Position numbers and translations under genes: made by a program | Source: Nocardioides sp. BP30 | Lineage (GTDB): Bacteria > Actinomycetota > Actinomycetes > Propionibacteriales > Nocardioidaceae | Direction: 5' to 3' | Length of the DNA: 64,000 bases | NCBI RefSeq assembly: GCF_029873215.1 | Contig: NZ_CP123620.1 | Coordinates: forward strand, 1,922,001 to 1,986,000 | Notes under the pieces: model-generated | The model's input: only the letters and a program-made list of their open reading frames with translations | What the model was told of the DNA's origin: nothing | Databases searched by the model: none | Part shown: positions 16,877 through 25,920 of the stretch, piece after piece | How the letters are laid out: each line of letters begins with the position of its first letter | Numbering within the stretch: the first letter of the stretch is position 1

Positions 16877-17863
16877 ATGCTCGAGCGACACTCCGTGCGT
16901 GCCGCCACCGCGGTCGTCGGGGTCCTCGTCGGGCTTCTCGGCGTGTCCGGGTGCGGTGCTCGTCCCACGACGTCGGCCCACCCGCGCTCCTCCTCGCCGG
17001 CGACGGCGGCGGCGACGCCCGGGCAGCGCCGGCGGTCGCAGGTCCCGCTCCCGTCCGCAGGCCCGGCCTCCAGCTCGCCAGCCGTGGCGACGGTGACCAA
17101 GCTGCTCGTCTTCGTCGTCGAGAACCACTCACTCGACCAGATGCGCTCCGCCATGCCCTTCACCCGTGGGCTGGCCGAGCGGTACGGCTACGCCGACCAC
17201 TACGAGGCGATCACCCATCCCTCGCTGCCGAACTATCTGGCGATCGCCGGCGGTGACACCTTCGGCATCCGCGACGACGGCTCTCCGGCCGCGCATCCGC
17301 TCGGCGGAGCCAGCATCTTCGGGAGAGCACTGCGGCATGGCGGCACGGCTCGTCTCTATGCCGAGTCGATGGGCCGACCCTGCCAAACGGTCCCAGCGGG
17401 CGACTACGCCGTGAAACACAACCCTTGGGCCTACTTCGCCGAGGAGACAGCGCTGTGCCGGCGCGATGACGTCTCCTTCAGCTCCTTCGGCTCCGACGTC
17501 GCCCGCGGTGATCTTCCGGAGATCGGTATGGTCGTTCCGGACCTGTGCGACGACGCCCACGACTGCGCGTTGTCCCGTGCTGACGCCTGGCTGCGCTCCG
17601 CCGTGGGGAGGGCGATGAGCGGTCCCGATTGGGCGAGCGGCCACCTCGCGATCGTCATCACCGCCGACGAGGACGACAACCATCACGGGAACCGGATCCT
17701 GACCGTCGTCGCACATCCCGCGCTGCATCACGTGGTGGTCTCGAGGCCGCTGAGTCACGATGCACTCTCGCGGGCCTACGCCGCCGTCGCGCGCGTCGCT
17801 CCGCTTCGTCATGCCGCCGAAGCGCCGGATCTGCTGGAAGCGTTCGGCCTCGCGGCCGCCTAG
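16877..17863 (+). CDS. Secreted lipoprotein phosphoesterase (alkaline-phosphatase-like fold)
   Basis: A 328-residue protein with an N-terminal lipoprotein signal (VVGVLVGLLGVSGCG) and a low-complexity Ser/Ala/Pro linker to residue 70. The domain then shows FVVENHSLDQM, THPSLPNYLAIAGGD and VITADEDD, typical of the phosphoesterase family that includes acid phosphatases and phospholipase C-like enzymes (metal-binding Glu/Asp/His). It would act outside the membrane on a phosphate ester. It is monocistronic and followed by an ABC exporter pair on the same strand. Confidence 0.8.
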   Translation: MLERHSVRAATAVVGVLVGLLGVSGCGARPTTSAHPRSSSPATAAATPGQRRRSQVPLPSAGPASSSPAVATVTKLLVFVVENHSLDQMRSAMPFTRGLAERYGYADHYEAITHPSLPNYLAIAGGDTFGIRDDGSPAAHPLGGASIFGRALRHGGTARLYAESMGRPCQTVPAGDYAVKHNPWAYFAEETALCRRDDVSFSSFGSDVARGDLPEIGMVVPDLCDDAHDCALSRADAWLRSAVGRAMSGPDWASGHLAIVITADEDDNHHGNRILTVVAHPALHHVVVSRPLSHDALSRAYAAVARVAPLRHAAEAPDLLEAFGLAAA

Positions 17864-17909
17864 CGACTCCGAACACCGAGTACCACCTGAGGAGAGCTGA
17901 GGAGAGACA

Positions 17910-18833
17910 GTGATCGAAGCGCTTGAGCTGACGAAGAAGTACGGCGAGAAGACCGCCGTGGAGGGGGTCACCTTCACGGTCCGGCCGGGGATCGTCACAG
18001 GCTTCCTGGGCCCCAACGGGGCGGGGAAGTCCACGACCATGCGGATGATCGTCGGGCTCGATGCGCCGACCTCCGGCTCCGTCACCGTGAACGGGAAGCC
18101 GTACGCCGAGCACGCCTCGCCGCTCCACGAGGTGGGAGTCCTGCTGGAGGCACGGGCGGTGCACACCGGCCGCTCGGCGGAGAACCACCTGCTGGCCATG
18201 GCAGCGACCGCCGGGATCTCCCGGCGTCGGGTCCAGGAGGTGATCGAGCTGGTCGGCCTCCAGGACGTGGCTCGCAAACGGGTCGGAGCGTTCTCGCTGG
18301 GCATGGGACAGCGCCTCGGTATCGCTGCGGCCCTGCTGGGCGACCCGCAGACGATCATGCTCGACGAGCCGGTCAACGGTCTCGACCCCGAGGGCGTGCG
18401 GTGGGTCCGGCACCTGCTGCGTGGACTTGCCGAGGAGGGCCGCACCGTCTTCGTCTCCTCACACCTGATGTCGGAGATGGCGCTGACGGCGGATCACCTC
18501 ATCGTGGTGGGACGTGGCCGTCTCATCCGCGACATGTCGGTGAGCGACTTCATCGCCAGCGCGTCGTCCGAATCGGTCCGGGTCCGGTCTCCGCAGGCCA
18601 CCGAGCTGCGGGAGATCCTCCTCGGCAAGGGCGCCAAGGTCACCGGCTCGGCACGCAACGTGCTCGATGTCGTGGGCCTGACCAGCGATGAGATCGGTAC
18701 GACGGCAGCCGAGTCCGGGCTGACCCTCCATGAGCTGACGCCGGTCCAGGCGTCCCTCGAAGAAGCCTTCATGGAACTCACCGGCGAGGCCGTGGAGTAC
18801 CGCACGCACACCGCCGAGGAGAGTGCAGCATGA
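17910..18833 (+). CDS. ABC exporter ATP-binding protein (CcmA/BcrA-like)
   Basis: A 307-residue ATPase. Walker A GPNGAGKST, signature FSLGMGQRL, Walker B IMLDEPVNGLD and H-loop SSHLMSEM are present; a C-terminal extension after residue 215 ends in LEEAFMELTGEAVEY, typical of BcrA-type drug or lipid exporters. A GTG start follows a GGAGAGACA ribosome site. It overlaps the permease gene (ATGA), so the two form a transporter. The exported compound is unknown. Confidence 0.9.
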   Translation: MIEALELTKKYGEKTAVEGVTFTVRPGIVTGFLGPNGAGKSTTMRMIVGLDAPTSGSVTVNGKPYAEHASPLHEVGVLLEARAVHTGRSAENHLLAMAATAGISRRRVQEVIELVGLQDVARKRVGAFSLGMGQRLGIAAALLGDPQTIMLDEPVNGLDPEGVRWVRHLLRGLAEEGRTVFVSSHLMSEMALTADHLIVVGRGRLIRDMSVSDFIASASSESVRVRSPQATELREILLGKGAKVTGSARNVLDVVGLTSDEIGTTAAESGLTLHELTPVQASLEEAFMELTGEAVEYRTHTAEESAA

Positions 18834-19657
18834 GCACGGTGACCGATCCCCGCAAGCGGCCCACCGGCGACGCTGCCGTCAGGATCGCCCAGCCGGTCAC
18901 CTTCGGGCGGACCGTGTCCTCGGAGTGGATCAAGTTCCGCACCTTGAGGTCGAGCTGGCTGGTCCTGCTGGCTGCGGTGGTCGGAGTCATCGTGATCGGC
19001 CAGCTCATCGGCTACAACACCGGCAAGAGCTTCTCGAACCTGGCACCTGAGGATGCCGCGCCGTCCGGCGTGATGCAGGGCTACTACCTCGGCCAGTTGC
19101 TCATCGGCGTTCTCGGCGTCCTGTTCGTGACCGGGGAGTACGCGACCGGCATGATCCGCTCGACCGCCACCGCCGTACCGCGGAGGCTGCCGGTGCTCGC
19201 CGCGAAGGCGCTCGTCTTCGGCCTGATCGCCGTGATCGCCATGGTGCCCACCTGCATCGTGACCTTCCTCGGTGCCATGGCGTTCCGGTCGCACTTCGGC
19301 CACGGGGCGTCCCTGGGCGACCCGGGGAACCTGCGGGTCGTGATCGGCACCGGGGTCTACCTGGCTCTCATCGGCCTGCTCGGCGGCGCGGTCGGCTGGA
19401 TCGTGCGGAACACGGCAGGCGGGATCTCCACGCTGCTCGGTCTCATCCTCGTCCTTCCGGTGCTCTTCGAGGTCGTCCCGGGGACGTGGGCGAAGTCGGT
19501 GAGCAGGTTCTTCCCGAGCAACGCCGGAAGCTCGTTCGTCTCGTCGGTGCACGCCGCCGACACCCTGACGCCCTGGACGGGCCTGGTCGTCCTGGTCGCC
19601 TGGGTCATCGCGGCGGGTGTCGTCGCCGCCGTCGTGCTCGAGCGGAGAGACGTCTGA
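18830..19657 (+). CDS. ABC exporter permease (ABC-2 type)
   Basis: A 275-residue membrane protein with about six hydrophobic helices and the family motifs SEWIKFRTLRSSW near the N-terminus and GEYATGMIRST in the middle, typical of ABC-2 permeases paired with BcrA-like ATPases. It starts within the ATPase stop codon. Its 3' end lies two bases from the convergent acyl-CoA dehydrogenase gene; it marks the left border of the CoA-catabolic region. Confidence 0.88.
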   Translation: MSTVTDPRKRPTGDAAVRIAQPVTFGRTVSSEWIKFRTLRSSWLVLLAAVVGVIVIGQLIGYNTGKSFSNLAPEDAAPSGVMQGYYLGQLLIGVLGVLFVTGEYATGMIRSTATAVPRRLPVLAAKALVFGLIAVIAMVPTCIVTFLGAMAFRSHFGHGASLGDPGNLRVVIGTGVYLALIGLLGGAVGWIVRNTAGGISTLLGLILVLPVLFEVVPGTWAKSVSRFFPSNAGSSFVSSVHAADTLTPWTGLVVLVAWVIAAGVVAAVVLERRDV

Positions 19658-19659
19658 GG

Positions 19660-20814
19660 TCACCGCATGCCGGTGAGGGCACGTCCGATGATCTGGCGCT
19701 GGATCTCGTTGGTCCCACCGTAGATGCGCTGCACGCGGGCATCGAGGTAGGCCTTCGCGATCGGGTACTCGACCATGTAGCCGTAGCCCCCGTGGAGTTG
19801 GACGCACTTGTCGACGACGCGGGCCTGGACCTCCGTCGTGAAGAGCTTCACCTTGGCCGCATCGACGGCCGTGAACGTGCCGTCGTTGTAGGCGAGGATG
19901 CAGCGGTCCAGCAGCGATCGCGCGGCCTCGAGCTCCGTGGCCATGTCCGCCAGGACGAACTGGGTGTTCTGGAAGCCGGCCAGTGACTGGCCGAAGGCCT
20001 GCCGTTCCTTGACGTAGGTGATGGTCCAGTCGAGTGCAGCGGTGGCCGAGGCGACGGCGCCGGCGGCGATCGCGAGCCGCTCGAGCGGAAGGTGCTGCAT
20101 GAGCTGGCGGAAGCCGCCGCCCGCGACGCCCAGCAGGTTCTCGTCCGGCACGAACACATCGGTGAACGACAGCTCCGAGGTGTCCTGCGCCCAGAGACCG
20201 ACCTTCTTCAGATTGCGCCCCCGCTCGAACCCTGCCATGCCCGCCTCGACCACCAGCAGAGAGAACGCGTCGGTGCCGCCGGCAGGCTCGGTCTTGGCGA
20301 CGACGCACACCAGGTCGGCCTGCTGGCCGCTGGAGATGAACGTCTTCGCCCCGTTGAGCCGCCAGCCTCCCGACACCTTCTCCGCGTGCGTGCGCACTCC
20401 CTTGAGGTCGCTGCCCGTGCCAGGCTCGGTCATCGCGACGGCCATGATCGTCTCGCCTGCGGCCATGCCGGGGAGCCAGCGCCGCTTCTGTTCGGGGTTG
20501 CCCATCGCCGTCACGTACGGACCCAGGATGTCGTCCTGCAGGCTGAAGCTGGAGGCCAGCGACGCGGCGCCGGCTCGGAAGAGCTCCTCGTAGACGACGT
20601 TGCGGTAGCGCCAGTCGTCGAGACCGGGGCCGCCGTACTCCTCGGGCGTCGTCAGGCCGATGATCCCCTGCTTGCCCGCAGCGAGCCACACCTCTCGCCC
20701 CGTTGCCTGCTGCTCGTCCCACTCCTCGAGGTGCGGCGCCACCTCCCGGGCGACGAACTCCCGCACGACCTCTCGGTACTGCTCGTGGTCCTCGGTGTAC
20801 AGGCCGCGTTCCAT
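19660..20814 (-). CDS. Acyl-CoA dehydrogenase
   Basis: A 384-residue flavoprotein of the ACAD family, oxidising an acyl-CoA to the 2-enoyl-CoA. Motifs: MAVAMTEPGTGSDL (FAD/substrate contact), FISSGQQADLV, RQAFGQSLAGFQNTQF and the C-terminal CVQLHGGYGYM and YGGTNEIQR. The canonical EGT catalytic glutamate is replaced by GGT, as in many actinobacterial FadE proteins that place the base on another helix. It has an AAGGAGC ribosome site and is divergent from the thiolase operon, sharing the operator at 20856-20879. Confidence 0.93.
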   Translation of the reverse strand: MERGLYTEDHEQYREVVREFVAREVAPHLEEWDEQQATGREVWLAAGKQGIIGLTTPEEYGGPGLDDWRYRNVVYEELFRAGAASLASSFSLQDDILGPYVTAMGNPEQKRRWLPGMAAGETIMAVAMTEPGTGSDLKGVRTHAEKVSGGWRLNGAKTFISSGQQADLVCVVAKTEPAGGTDAFSLLVVEAGMAGFERGRNLKKVGLWAQDTSELSFTDVFVPDENLLGVAGGGFRQLMQHLPLERLAIAAGAVASATAALDWTITYVKERQAFGQSLAGFQNTQFVLADMATELEAARSLLDRCILAYNDGTFTAVDAAKVKLFTTEVQARVVDKCVQLHGGYGYMVEYPIAKAYLDARVQRIYGGTNEIQRQIIGRALTGMR

Positions 20815-20855
20815 GTTTGCTCCTTGCGTGCTCGTGACGACCGTCCTATCGTAAC

Positions 20856-20879
20856 GACTAAATCATCTAACTGATAGTC
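20856..20879. promoter_or_regulatory. Regulon palindrome, copy 1 (ACAD / thiolase operon)
   Basis: Core AATCATCTAACTGATA (20861-20876) matches the shared AATCAGTTAACTGATT at 13 of 16 positions and is flanked by GACTA and TAGTC arms, giving a 24-bp dyad. It lies midway between two divergent starts, as expected for an operator controlling both. Confidence 0.75.
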
Positions 20880-20897
20880 CCTCTTCAAAGGATCGCC

Positions 20898-22076
20898 ATG
20901 ACCAGCGCTGTGATCGTCGACATCGTCCGCACCGCCTCGGGGAAGGGCAAGCCGGGTGGGGCCCTCTCAGGCGTCCATCCCGCCGAGCTGCTCGCCACCG
21001 TGCTGCGTGCTCTCGCCGAGCGCAACAACCTCGACCCGGCACTGGTCGACGACGTGATCGCCGGCTGCGTCGGCCAGGTGGGCGACCAGGGATTGAACAT
21101 CGCTCGCACGGCGCTTCTGACCGCCGGCTTCCCCGAGAGCGTCCCCGGAACCACCATCGATCGGCAGTGCGGCTCGAGCCAGCAGGCCGCCCACTTCGCC
21201 GCGCAGGGCGTCATCGCCGGTGCCTACGACATCGCGATCGCGTGTGGCGTGGAGTCGATGAGCCGGGTGCCGATGGGGGCCGCCGTGGCCGCAGGAGGCG
21301 ACCCGCACGGTCCGCTCGCCGCCCGGTTCCCGAGCCTGCCCAACCAGGGCATCGGCGCCGAGCTCATCGCGGCTCGCTGGAAGTTCGACCGCGACGCCCT
21401 CGACGAGTACTCCGCCCGGTCCCACCAGCGTGCGGCCGAGTACGCCGCTGCCGGCGGGTTCGACAAGGACATCGTGCCGGTGCGGCTCTCCGACGGCTCG
21501 CTCCACACCGTCGACGAGACCGTCCGGGCGTCGACCACGGCCGAGGGCCTCGCCGGCCTCAAGCCCTCCTTCTACACCGAGGAGATGGCGGCGAAGTACC
21601 CCGAGATCACCTGGTCGATCACTCCTGGCAACTCCTCGCCGCTGACCGACGGCGCCTCGGCGGCCCTGATCATGAGCGAGGAGAAGGCGGCCGCGCTCGG
21701 CCTGACGCCGCGTGCCCGCTTCCACTCCTTCGCCGTCGCAGGCTCCGACCCGGAGGTGATGCTGACCGGTCCGATCCCGGCGACGCACAAGGTGCTCGCG
21801 CGGAGCGGTCTCACGATCGAGGACATCGACGCCTACGAGGTCAACGAGGCGTTCGCACCGGTCCCGCTCGCCTGGGCCCACGAGTTCAACGCCGACCCGG
21901 CGAAGCTCAACCCGCGCGGCGGCGCGATCGCACTCGGTCACCCGCTCGGCGGCTCCGGCACCCGTCTGCTGAGCACCCTGCTCAACCACCTCGAGTCCAC
22001 CGGCGGCCGCTTCGGTCTGCAGACCATGTGCGAGGGCGGCGGCATGGCCAACGCCACCGTCATCGAGCGCCTCTGA
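20898..22076 (+). CDS. Acetyl-CoA C-acyltransferase (thiolase)
   Basis: A 392-residue thiolase that cleaves a 3-ketoacyl-CoA with CoA. Nucleophilic Cys91 is in [21 protein letters not shown] (His) and [10 protein letters not shown] (second Cys) complete the active site. It resembles FadA5/FadA6-type steroid and branched-chain thiolases. It heads a four-gene operon with an SDR, an isochorismatase-like protein and an F420-type oxidoreductase, and has an AAAGGA ribosome site downstream of the operator. Beta-oxidation of an unusual substrate is inferred from context. Confidence 0.93.
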   Translation: MTSAVIVDIVRTASGKGKPGGALSGVHPAELLATVLRALAERNNLDPALVDDVIAGCVGQVGDQGLNIARTALLTAGFPESVPGTTIDRQCGSSQQAAHFAAQGVIAGAYDIAIACGVESMSRVPMGAAVAAGGDPHGPLAARFPSLPNQGIGAELIAARWKFDRDALDEYSARSHQRAAEYAAAGGFDKDIVPVRLSDGSLHTVDETVRASTTAEGLAGLKPSFYTEEMAAKYPEITWSITPGNSSPLTDGASAALIMSEEKAAALGLTPRARFHSFAVAGSDPEVMLTGPIPATHKVLARSGLTIEDIDAYEVNEAFAPVPLAWAHEFNADPAKLNPRGGAIALGHPLGGSGTRLLSTLLNHLESTGGRFGLQTMCEGGGMANATVIERL

Positions 22077-22105
22077 CCACGTCCACCCCACGAAGAGAGA
22101 CACCC

Positions 22106-22873
22106 ATGGATATCGCTGGCAAGTCCGCCCTCGTCACCGGCGGCGCCTCCGGCCTCGGCCTCGCGACCGCTCGGCGGCTGCACGAGCTGGGCGCGTACGT
22201 CGTCATCATCGACCTTCCGTCCAGCGACGGGAAGAAGGTCGTCGACGACCTGGGGGAGCGCGCCGCGTTCGCGCCCGCCGACGTCACCGACGAGGAGCAG
22301 GTGCAGGCCGCCGTCGACCTGGCGGTGGCCAACGGTCCCCTCGCCGTCGCTGTCAACTGCGCCGGCATCGGGAACGCGGTGCGCGTCGTGGCCAAGGACG
22401 GCACTCCGTTCCCGCTCGCCGACTTCACCAAGGTCGTCAACGTCAATCTGATCGGCACGTTCAACGTCACCCGCCTCGCGGCGGCCGCGATGGTCGCCCA
22501 CACGCCGGTCGACGGTGAGGAGCGCGGCGTCATCGTGAGCACCGCCTCGGTCGCGGCGTTCGAAGGTCAGATCGGCCAGACGGCGTACTCGGCCTCGAAG
22601 GGAGGCGTCGTCGGCATGACGTTGCCGATCGCCCGTGACCTGGCCCAGCACAAGATCCGCGTCAACACGATCGCGCCGGGGCTCTTCCTCACCCCGCTCT
22701 TCCAGACGCTGCCCGAGCCCGCGATCGCCTCGCTGGGCGCCCAGGTGCCGCACCCCTCCCGGCTCGGCAACCCCGAGGAGTACGCCAAGCTGGTGGCGCA
22801 CATCGTCGACAACGTCATGCTCAACGGCGAGGTCATCCGTCTCGACGGCGCCATCCGGATGGCGCCCCGCTGA
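22106..22873 (+). CDS. SDR 3-hydroxyacyl-CoA dehydrogenase (HSD10-like)
   Basis: A 255-residue short-chain dehydrogenase with [10 protein letters not shown] nucleotide motif, acidic DLPSSD specifying NAD, NCAG, catalytic Ser in [15 protein letters not shown] and YSASK. The short insert after [11 protein letters not shown] and the [14 protein letters not shown] segment are characteristic of type II 3-hydroxyacyl-CoA dehydrogenase (HSD17B10). It would supply the 3-ketoacyl-CoA for the thiolase just upstream. A paralogue lies at 50956-51717. Its stop overlaps the next ATG (TGATG). Confidence 0.9.
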   Translation: MDIAGKSALVTGGASGLGLATARRLHELGAYVVIIDLPSSDGKKVVDDLGERAAFAPADVTDEEQVQAAVDLAVANGPLAVAVNCAGIGNAVRVVAKDGTPFPLADFTKVVNVNLIGTFNVTRLAAAAMVAHTPVDGEERGVIVSTASVAAFEGQIGQTAYSASKGGVVGMTLPIARDLAQHKIRVNTIAPGLFLTPLFQTLPEPAIASLGAQVPHPSRLGNPEEYAKLVAHIVDNVMLNGEVIRLDGAIRMAPR

Positions 22874-23538
22874 TGACCGCCGCCCCCGACCGCCCGGCGG
22901 TCCGTGGCCTCGAGCCCGGCCGCCGGGCGGCGGTGCTCATCCACGAATGGCAGCGTGGCACGGTGGATCCGGCGCTGACCACCCTTCCCGGTCTGGCCGA
23001 GCACGCCGAGTCCCGACACGCCACGCTGCACATCAACGACCTCACGGCAGCGGCTCGCGCCGCCGGCATCCAGGTGTTCTGGTCGACGATCGAGCCGCGT
23101 TCGGACCGCGTCGGGACGGCGGGGAACTGCCTGCTCCTCGCGGGCCTGCACCGCGGCGCCCTGGCGGCGGGCAACGACCTCGCGGCTCTGCATCCCGGCC
23201 TGGAGACCAGCGCCGCTGACATCTGGATCCGCCGCGTCCACGGGCTGACGCCGTTCCACCTCACCGAGCTCGAGGCGTACCTGCGTCAGCTCGACGTGCA
23301 GACGCTGATCATCGGCGGCGTCTCGACCGACGTCGGGATTCCCGGTGCGGTGCTGGAGGCGGTCAATCGCGGCTTCGCTGTCGTCGTGGCCGAGGACTGT
23401 ACCGCCGGAAGCTCCGCCGAGACACACGAGTTCCTCCTCGCCCACCAGCTGCGACTCCTCGCGACCGTCAGCGACACCGCGGCCGTGATCGAGGCGGTAC
23501 GGGCCACCACCACCGCGACCATGGAGGCGACGGCATGA
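22873..23538 (+). CDS. Isochorismatase-fold hydrolase lacking the canonical cysteine
   Basis: A 221-residue cysteine-hydrolase-fold protein (about residues 15-205). The usual D-K-C triad is degenerate: the first strand reads VLIHEWQ instead of the usual VDMQ, and the GV-T-x-x-C motif reads GVSTDVGIPGAV, with glycine where the nucleophilic Cys belongs. The fold call is firm; hydrolytic activity is doubtful. It sits between an SDR gene and an F420-type oxidoreductase gene, overlapping both, so it belongs to the same operon. Confidence 0.75.
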   Translation: MTAAPDRPAVRGLEPGRRAAVLIHEWQRGTVDPALTTLPGLAEHAESRHATLHINDLTAAARAAGIQVFWSTIEPRSDRVGTAGNCLLLAGLHRGALAAGNDLAALHPGLETSAADIWIRRVHGLTPFHLTELEAYLRQLDVQTLIIGGVSTDVGIPGAVLEAVNRGFAVVVAEDCTAGSSAETHEFLLAHQLRLLATVSDTAAVIEAVRATTTATMEATA

Positions 23539-24443
23539 GGTTCACCGTGGAGTACCCGGTCGGCGGTCCTCAGCACGACCGTGCGCTCCTGGGCCGGTCG
23601 GGGGTCAGCGCCGTCGCCGGAGCCGCTGACAAGCTCGGCTTCGACGCCATCGCCTTCACCGAGCACCCGGCGCCCTCCCTGAAGTGGCTGCAGAACGGCG
23701 GCCACGACACGCTCGACCTGACCTCGGCCCTCGCCTTCTGCGCAGCCGTCACCGAGCGCATCCGGCTGATGACGCACCTCCTCGTGTTGCCCTACCACAA
23801 CGCGTACGCCGCGGCGAAGGCGCTGACGACAGTCGATCTGCTGTCGGACGGCCGGCTCACGGTGGTGGCCGGCACCGGCTACCTGCGCTCGGAGTTCCTG
23901 GCGCTCGGGGTCGACTTCGAGACCAGGAACGAGCGCTTCGACGAGGCACTCCAGGTGATGAAGACCCTCTGGAGCGCCGGCACGGAGCCGACCACGTTCG
24001 AGGGTCGGTTCTTTCCCGGCATCGGCGTCGCACATGTTCCCGGGCCGGTGCAGCCGGGCGGCCCGCCGATCCTGATCGGCGGCAACTCGGCGCTGTCTCG
24101 GCGCCGCGCCGCGCTGAACCAGGGCTGGAGTCCGCTGCTCGTCCCGGAGATGGTGGCGCAGACCTCCCGGACCGCCGTGCTGACCCTGGAGAAGCTGCCC
24201 GCCAGGATCGGTGAGGTGCGCGCGATGGCCGCCGAGGCGAGGGGTGAGGAGGCCGCCATCACGATCCAGGTGCAGGGCCTGCACACCGACGTGCTCCGCG
24301 GCGGCGCGAGCGAGGAGGAGCACCGCGATCTGCTCGGTCGACTCGGCGAGATCGGAGTCGACTGCTTCGTCCTCCACCTGCCGTGCACGTCGGTGGGCGC
24401 GGCGGTCGACGGCCTCGAACGCTACGCGGCGGCGTACTTCTGA
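23535..24443 (+). CDS. LLM-class F420-dependent oxidoreductase
   Basis: A 302-residue luciferase-like TIM barrel with LGFDAIAFTEHPAP, LLVLPYHNAYAAAKALTTVDLLSDGRL (given in two parts: LLVLPYHNAY, LTTVDLLSDGR), GTGYLRSEF and PPILIGGNS, the signature of actinobacterial F420-dependent members such as Rv-type TIGR03619 proteins. F420 rather than FMN use is inferred from family resemblance and from an F420:NADP oxidoreductase gene at 33653. It ends the operon that starts at 20898 and is convergent with the GntR gene. Confidence 0.82.
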   Translation: MRFTVEYPVGGPQHDRALLGRSGVSAVAGAADKLGFDAIAFTEHPAPSLKWLQNGGHDTLDLTSALAFCAAVTERIRLMTHLLVLPYHNAYAAAKALTTVDLLSDGRLTVVAGTGYLRSEFLALGVDFETRNERFDEALQVMKTLWSAGTEPTTFEGRFFPGIGVAHVPGPVQPGGPPILIGGNSALSRRRAALNQGWSPLLVPEMVAQTSRTAVLTLEKLPARIGEVRAMAAEARGEEAAITIQVQGLHTDVLRGGASEEEHRDLLGRLGEIGVDCFVLHLPCTSVGAAVDGLERYAAAYF

Positions 24444-24470
24444 TCGGTGGCAGGAGCGACGGGGCGGGGC

Positions 24471-25283
24471 TCAGCCGAACAGGTCGACGACAGGCGTGTT
24501 CTTGGCGTCGTGCAGGAAGACGTACTGGGCCGCGACCTCCATGTGCTTGCGCCAGTGCTTCTCCGCGGCCTCGGAGTCCTTCGCGTCGACATAGCGGATG
24601 AGTCGTTCGTAGGAGCGGACCGTCGTCTGATAGCGGTCGGAGACGTCCTCGTCCTCGCCCAGCCCCTTGGCCAGGGACTGCTGGAGGTGGACGTCGACGA
24701 TGTCGGCCAGCACCGCGCCCTGCACCGCGAGGGTCTTGTTGCCGCAGCGCTGCATGATCAGCTCGTGGAAGCGGTAGGTCGAGCGCGACCACGTCGCGAG
24801 GTCGGTGATCGCCTCGAAGCCCGCCTTGAGCATCTCGCGCAGGTGGGCCACCACGGTGCGGAGATCCTGCAGGTCCTCCTCGGTCCTGCGGGAGGCGAGC
24901 ATCGCGGCGCACACGGGCTCGGTGACCATACGCGCCTCGTAGACGTCCTGGATCGTCGTGCCCTGCAGCTGCAGGAGCAGGCCGACGTGACGCGCCGCGA
25001 CGTGGGGGTCGGGCTCCAGCACCTGGGCACCACCGCGCGAGCCGCGCCGGACGCCGATGAGCGACTCGGCCTCGAGGATCCGGAAGGCTTCGCGCAACGT
25101 GGGACGCGAGACGCCGAACTGCTCCATGAGGTGTACCTCGGGGGGCAGGGTCTCCCCGGGGGTCAGCTCGCCCTTCACGATCTGGCGACGAAGGTGCGAC
25201 GCGATCAGCTCGGCCGTCTTCGGTGCGCGCATGACGGTGCCCACCTGCTGCACGCCGCTCGGGACTCCCACCAGTTCGCTCAT
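24471..25283 (-). CDS. FCD-domain GntR-family transcriptional regulator
   Basis: A 270-residue FadR-like regulator: winged HTH at about residues 20-85 (LPPEVHLMEQFGVSRPTLREAFR-type helix, seen as FGVSRPTLREAFRILEAE) and an all-helical FCD ligand-binding domain from about residue 100 (ATWSRSTYRFHELIM with a metal-binding His). It is divergent from the DoxX/DUF2889/thiolase operon and most likely represses it and itself through the TGTTGTACGACA box at 25362. Confidence 0.9.
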   Translation of the reverse strand: MSELVGVPSGVQQVGTVMRAPKTAELIASHLRRQIVKGELTPGETLPPEVHLMEQFGVSRPTLREAFRILEAESLIGVRRGSRGGAQVLEPDPHVAARHVGLLLQLQGTTIQDVYEARMVTEPVCAAMLASRRTEEDLQDLRTVVAHLREMLKAGFEAITDLATWSRSTYRFHELIMQRCGNKTLAVQGAVLADIVDVHLQQSLAKGLGEDEDVSDRYQTTVRSYERLIRYVDAKDSEAAEKHWRKHMEVAAQYVFLHDAKNTPVVDLFG

Positions 25284-25361
25284 ATCACTGATCCTATTCC
25301 GTCGAACGGCTCCTCGAGCCGCACGACGCCGGTTGCGCCGTGGTGGCGAGGCCCTTGTCGT

Positions 25362-25373
25362 TGTTGTACGACA
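25362..25373. promoter_or_regulatory. Candidate GntR/FCD operator
   Basis: TGTTGTACGACA is a 10/12 palindrome of the TnGTnnnACnA type bound by FadR-family regulators, placed between the divergent GntR gene and the DoxX operon. Confidence 0.6.
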
Positions 25374-25374
25374 T

Positions 25375-25390
25375 TAACAGTAATATGATT
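25375..25390. promoter_or_regulatory. Degenerate copy of the regulon palindrome
   Basis: TAACAGTAATATGATT matches the AATCAGTTAACTGATT core at 11 of 16 positions, directly next to the GntR box and 29 bases before the DoxX start. This is the weakest of the nine copies. Confidence 0.35.
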
Positions 25391-25419
25391 CAACCGATCC
25401 GATGCAAGGGAGCATGCTC

Positions 25420-25920
25420 ATGGAGATGGATCTCGGCCTCGCGGTCATCCGCGTCGCGCTCGGTCCGATGCTGGTGCTCCACGGGTGGAACAAGGTCTTC
25501 GGCGGCGGGGGCCTGCGCGGGACCGCCGCCTGGTTCGAGAGCCTCGGTCTCCGGCCGGGTCGGCTCCACGCCCGGCTGGCCGCCTCCACCGAGATCGGCG
25601 CCGGCACCCTGCTGACGCTCGGACTGCTGACCGGGCTCGACGCCCTCGCCTACGTGGGACTGATGGTGGTGGCGGCTCTGACCGACCACCGGGGCAAGGG
25701 CTACTTCGTCTTCAAGGGCGGGGCCGAGTACGTCGTCCTCGTCGCGCTGGTGGCGATCGGACTCGCGGCGACCGGCCCGGGCGCATGGTCCCTCGACCAC
25801 GCGCTCGCACTCGATCTCGCCGGCACCGGGTGGGCCGTCGCGGCCGCGGTCGGCGGCGTGCTGGCTGCCGGCGCGCTCCTAGCGGCCTTCCGGCGTCCCC
25901 AGGAGGTGCCGGCCCCGTGA
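25420..25920 (+). CDS. DoxX-like membrane protein
   Basis: A 166-residue four-helix membrane protein of the DoxX family (VIRVALGPMLVLHGWNKVFGGGG, STEIGAGTLLTLGLLTGLDALAYVG-type helices). The ATG at 25420 is preferred because AAGGGAG lies seven bases upstream; ATGs at 25402 and 25414 are alternatives. DoxX proteins are associated with quinone or thiol redox at the membrane, though their reaction is not settled. It is translationally coupled (GTGA) to the DUF2889 gene. Confidence 0.82.
   Translation: MEMDLGLAVIRVALGPMLVLHGWNKVFGGGGLRGTAAWFESLGLRPGRLHARLAASTEIGAGTLLTLGLLTGLDALAYVGLMVVAALTDHRGKGYFVFKGGAEYVVLVALVAIGLAATGPGAWSLDHALALDLAGTGWAVAAAVGGVLAAGALLAAFRRPQEVPAP

Noticed and set aside
16818..19657. 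Assigning the phosphoesterase and ABC exporter to the catabolic regulon
   Set aside because: No copy of the shared palindrome precedes them and their functions are unrelated; they look like separate genes at the border.
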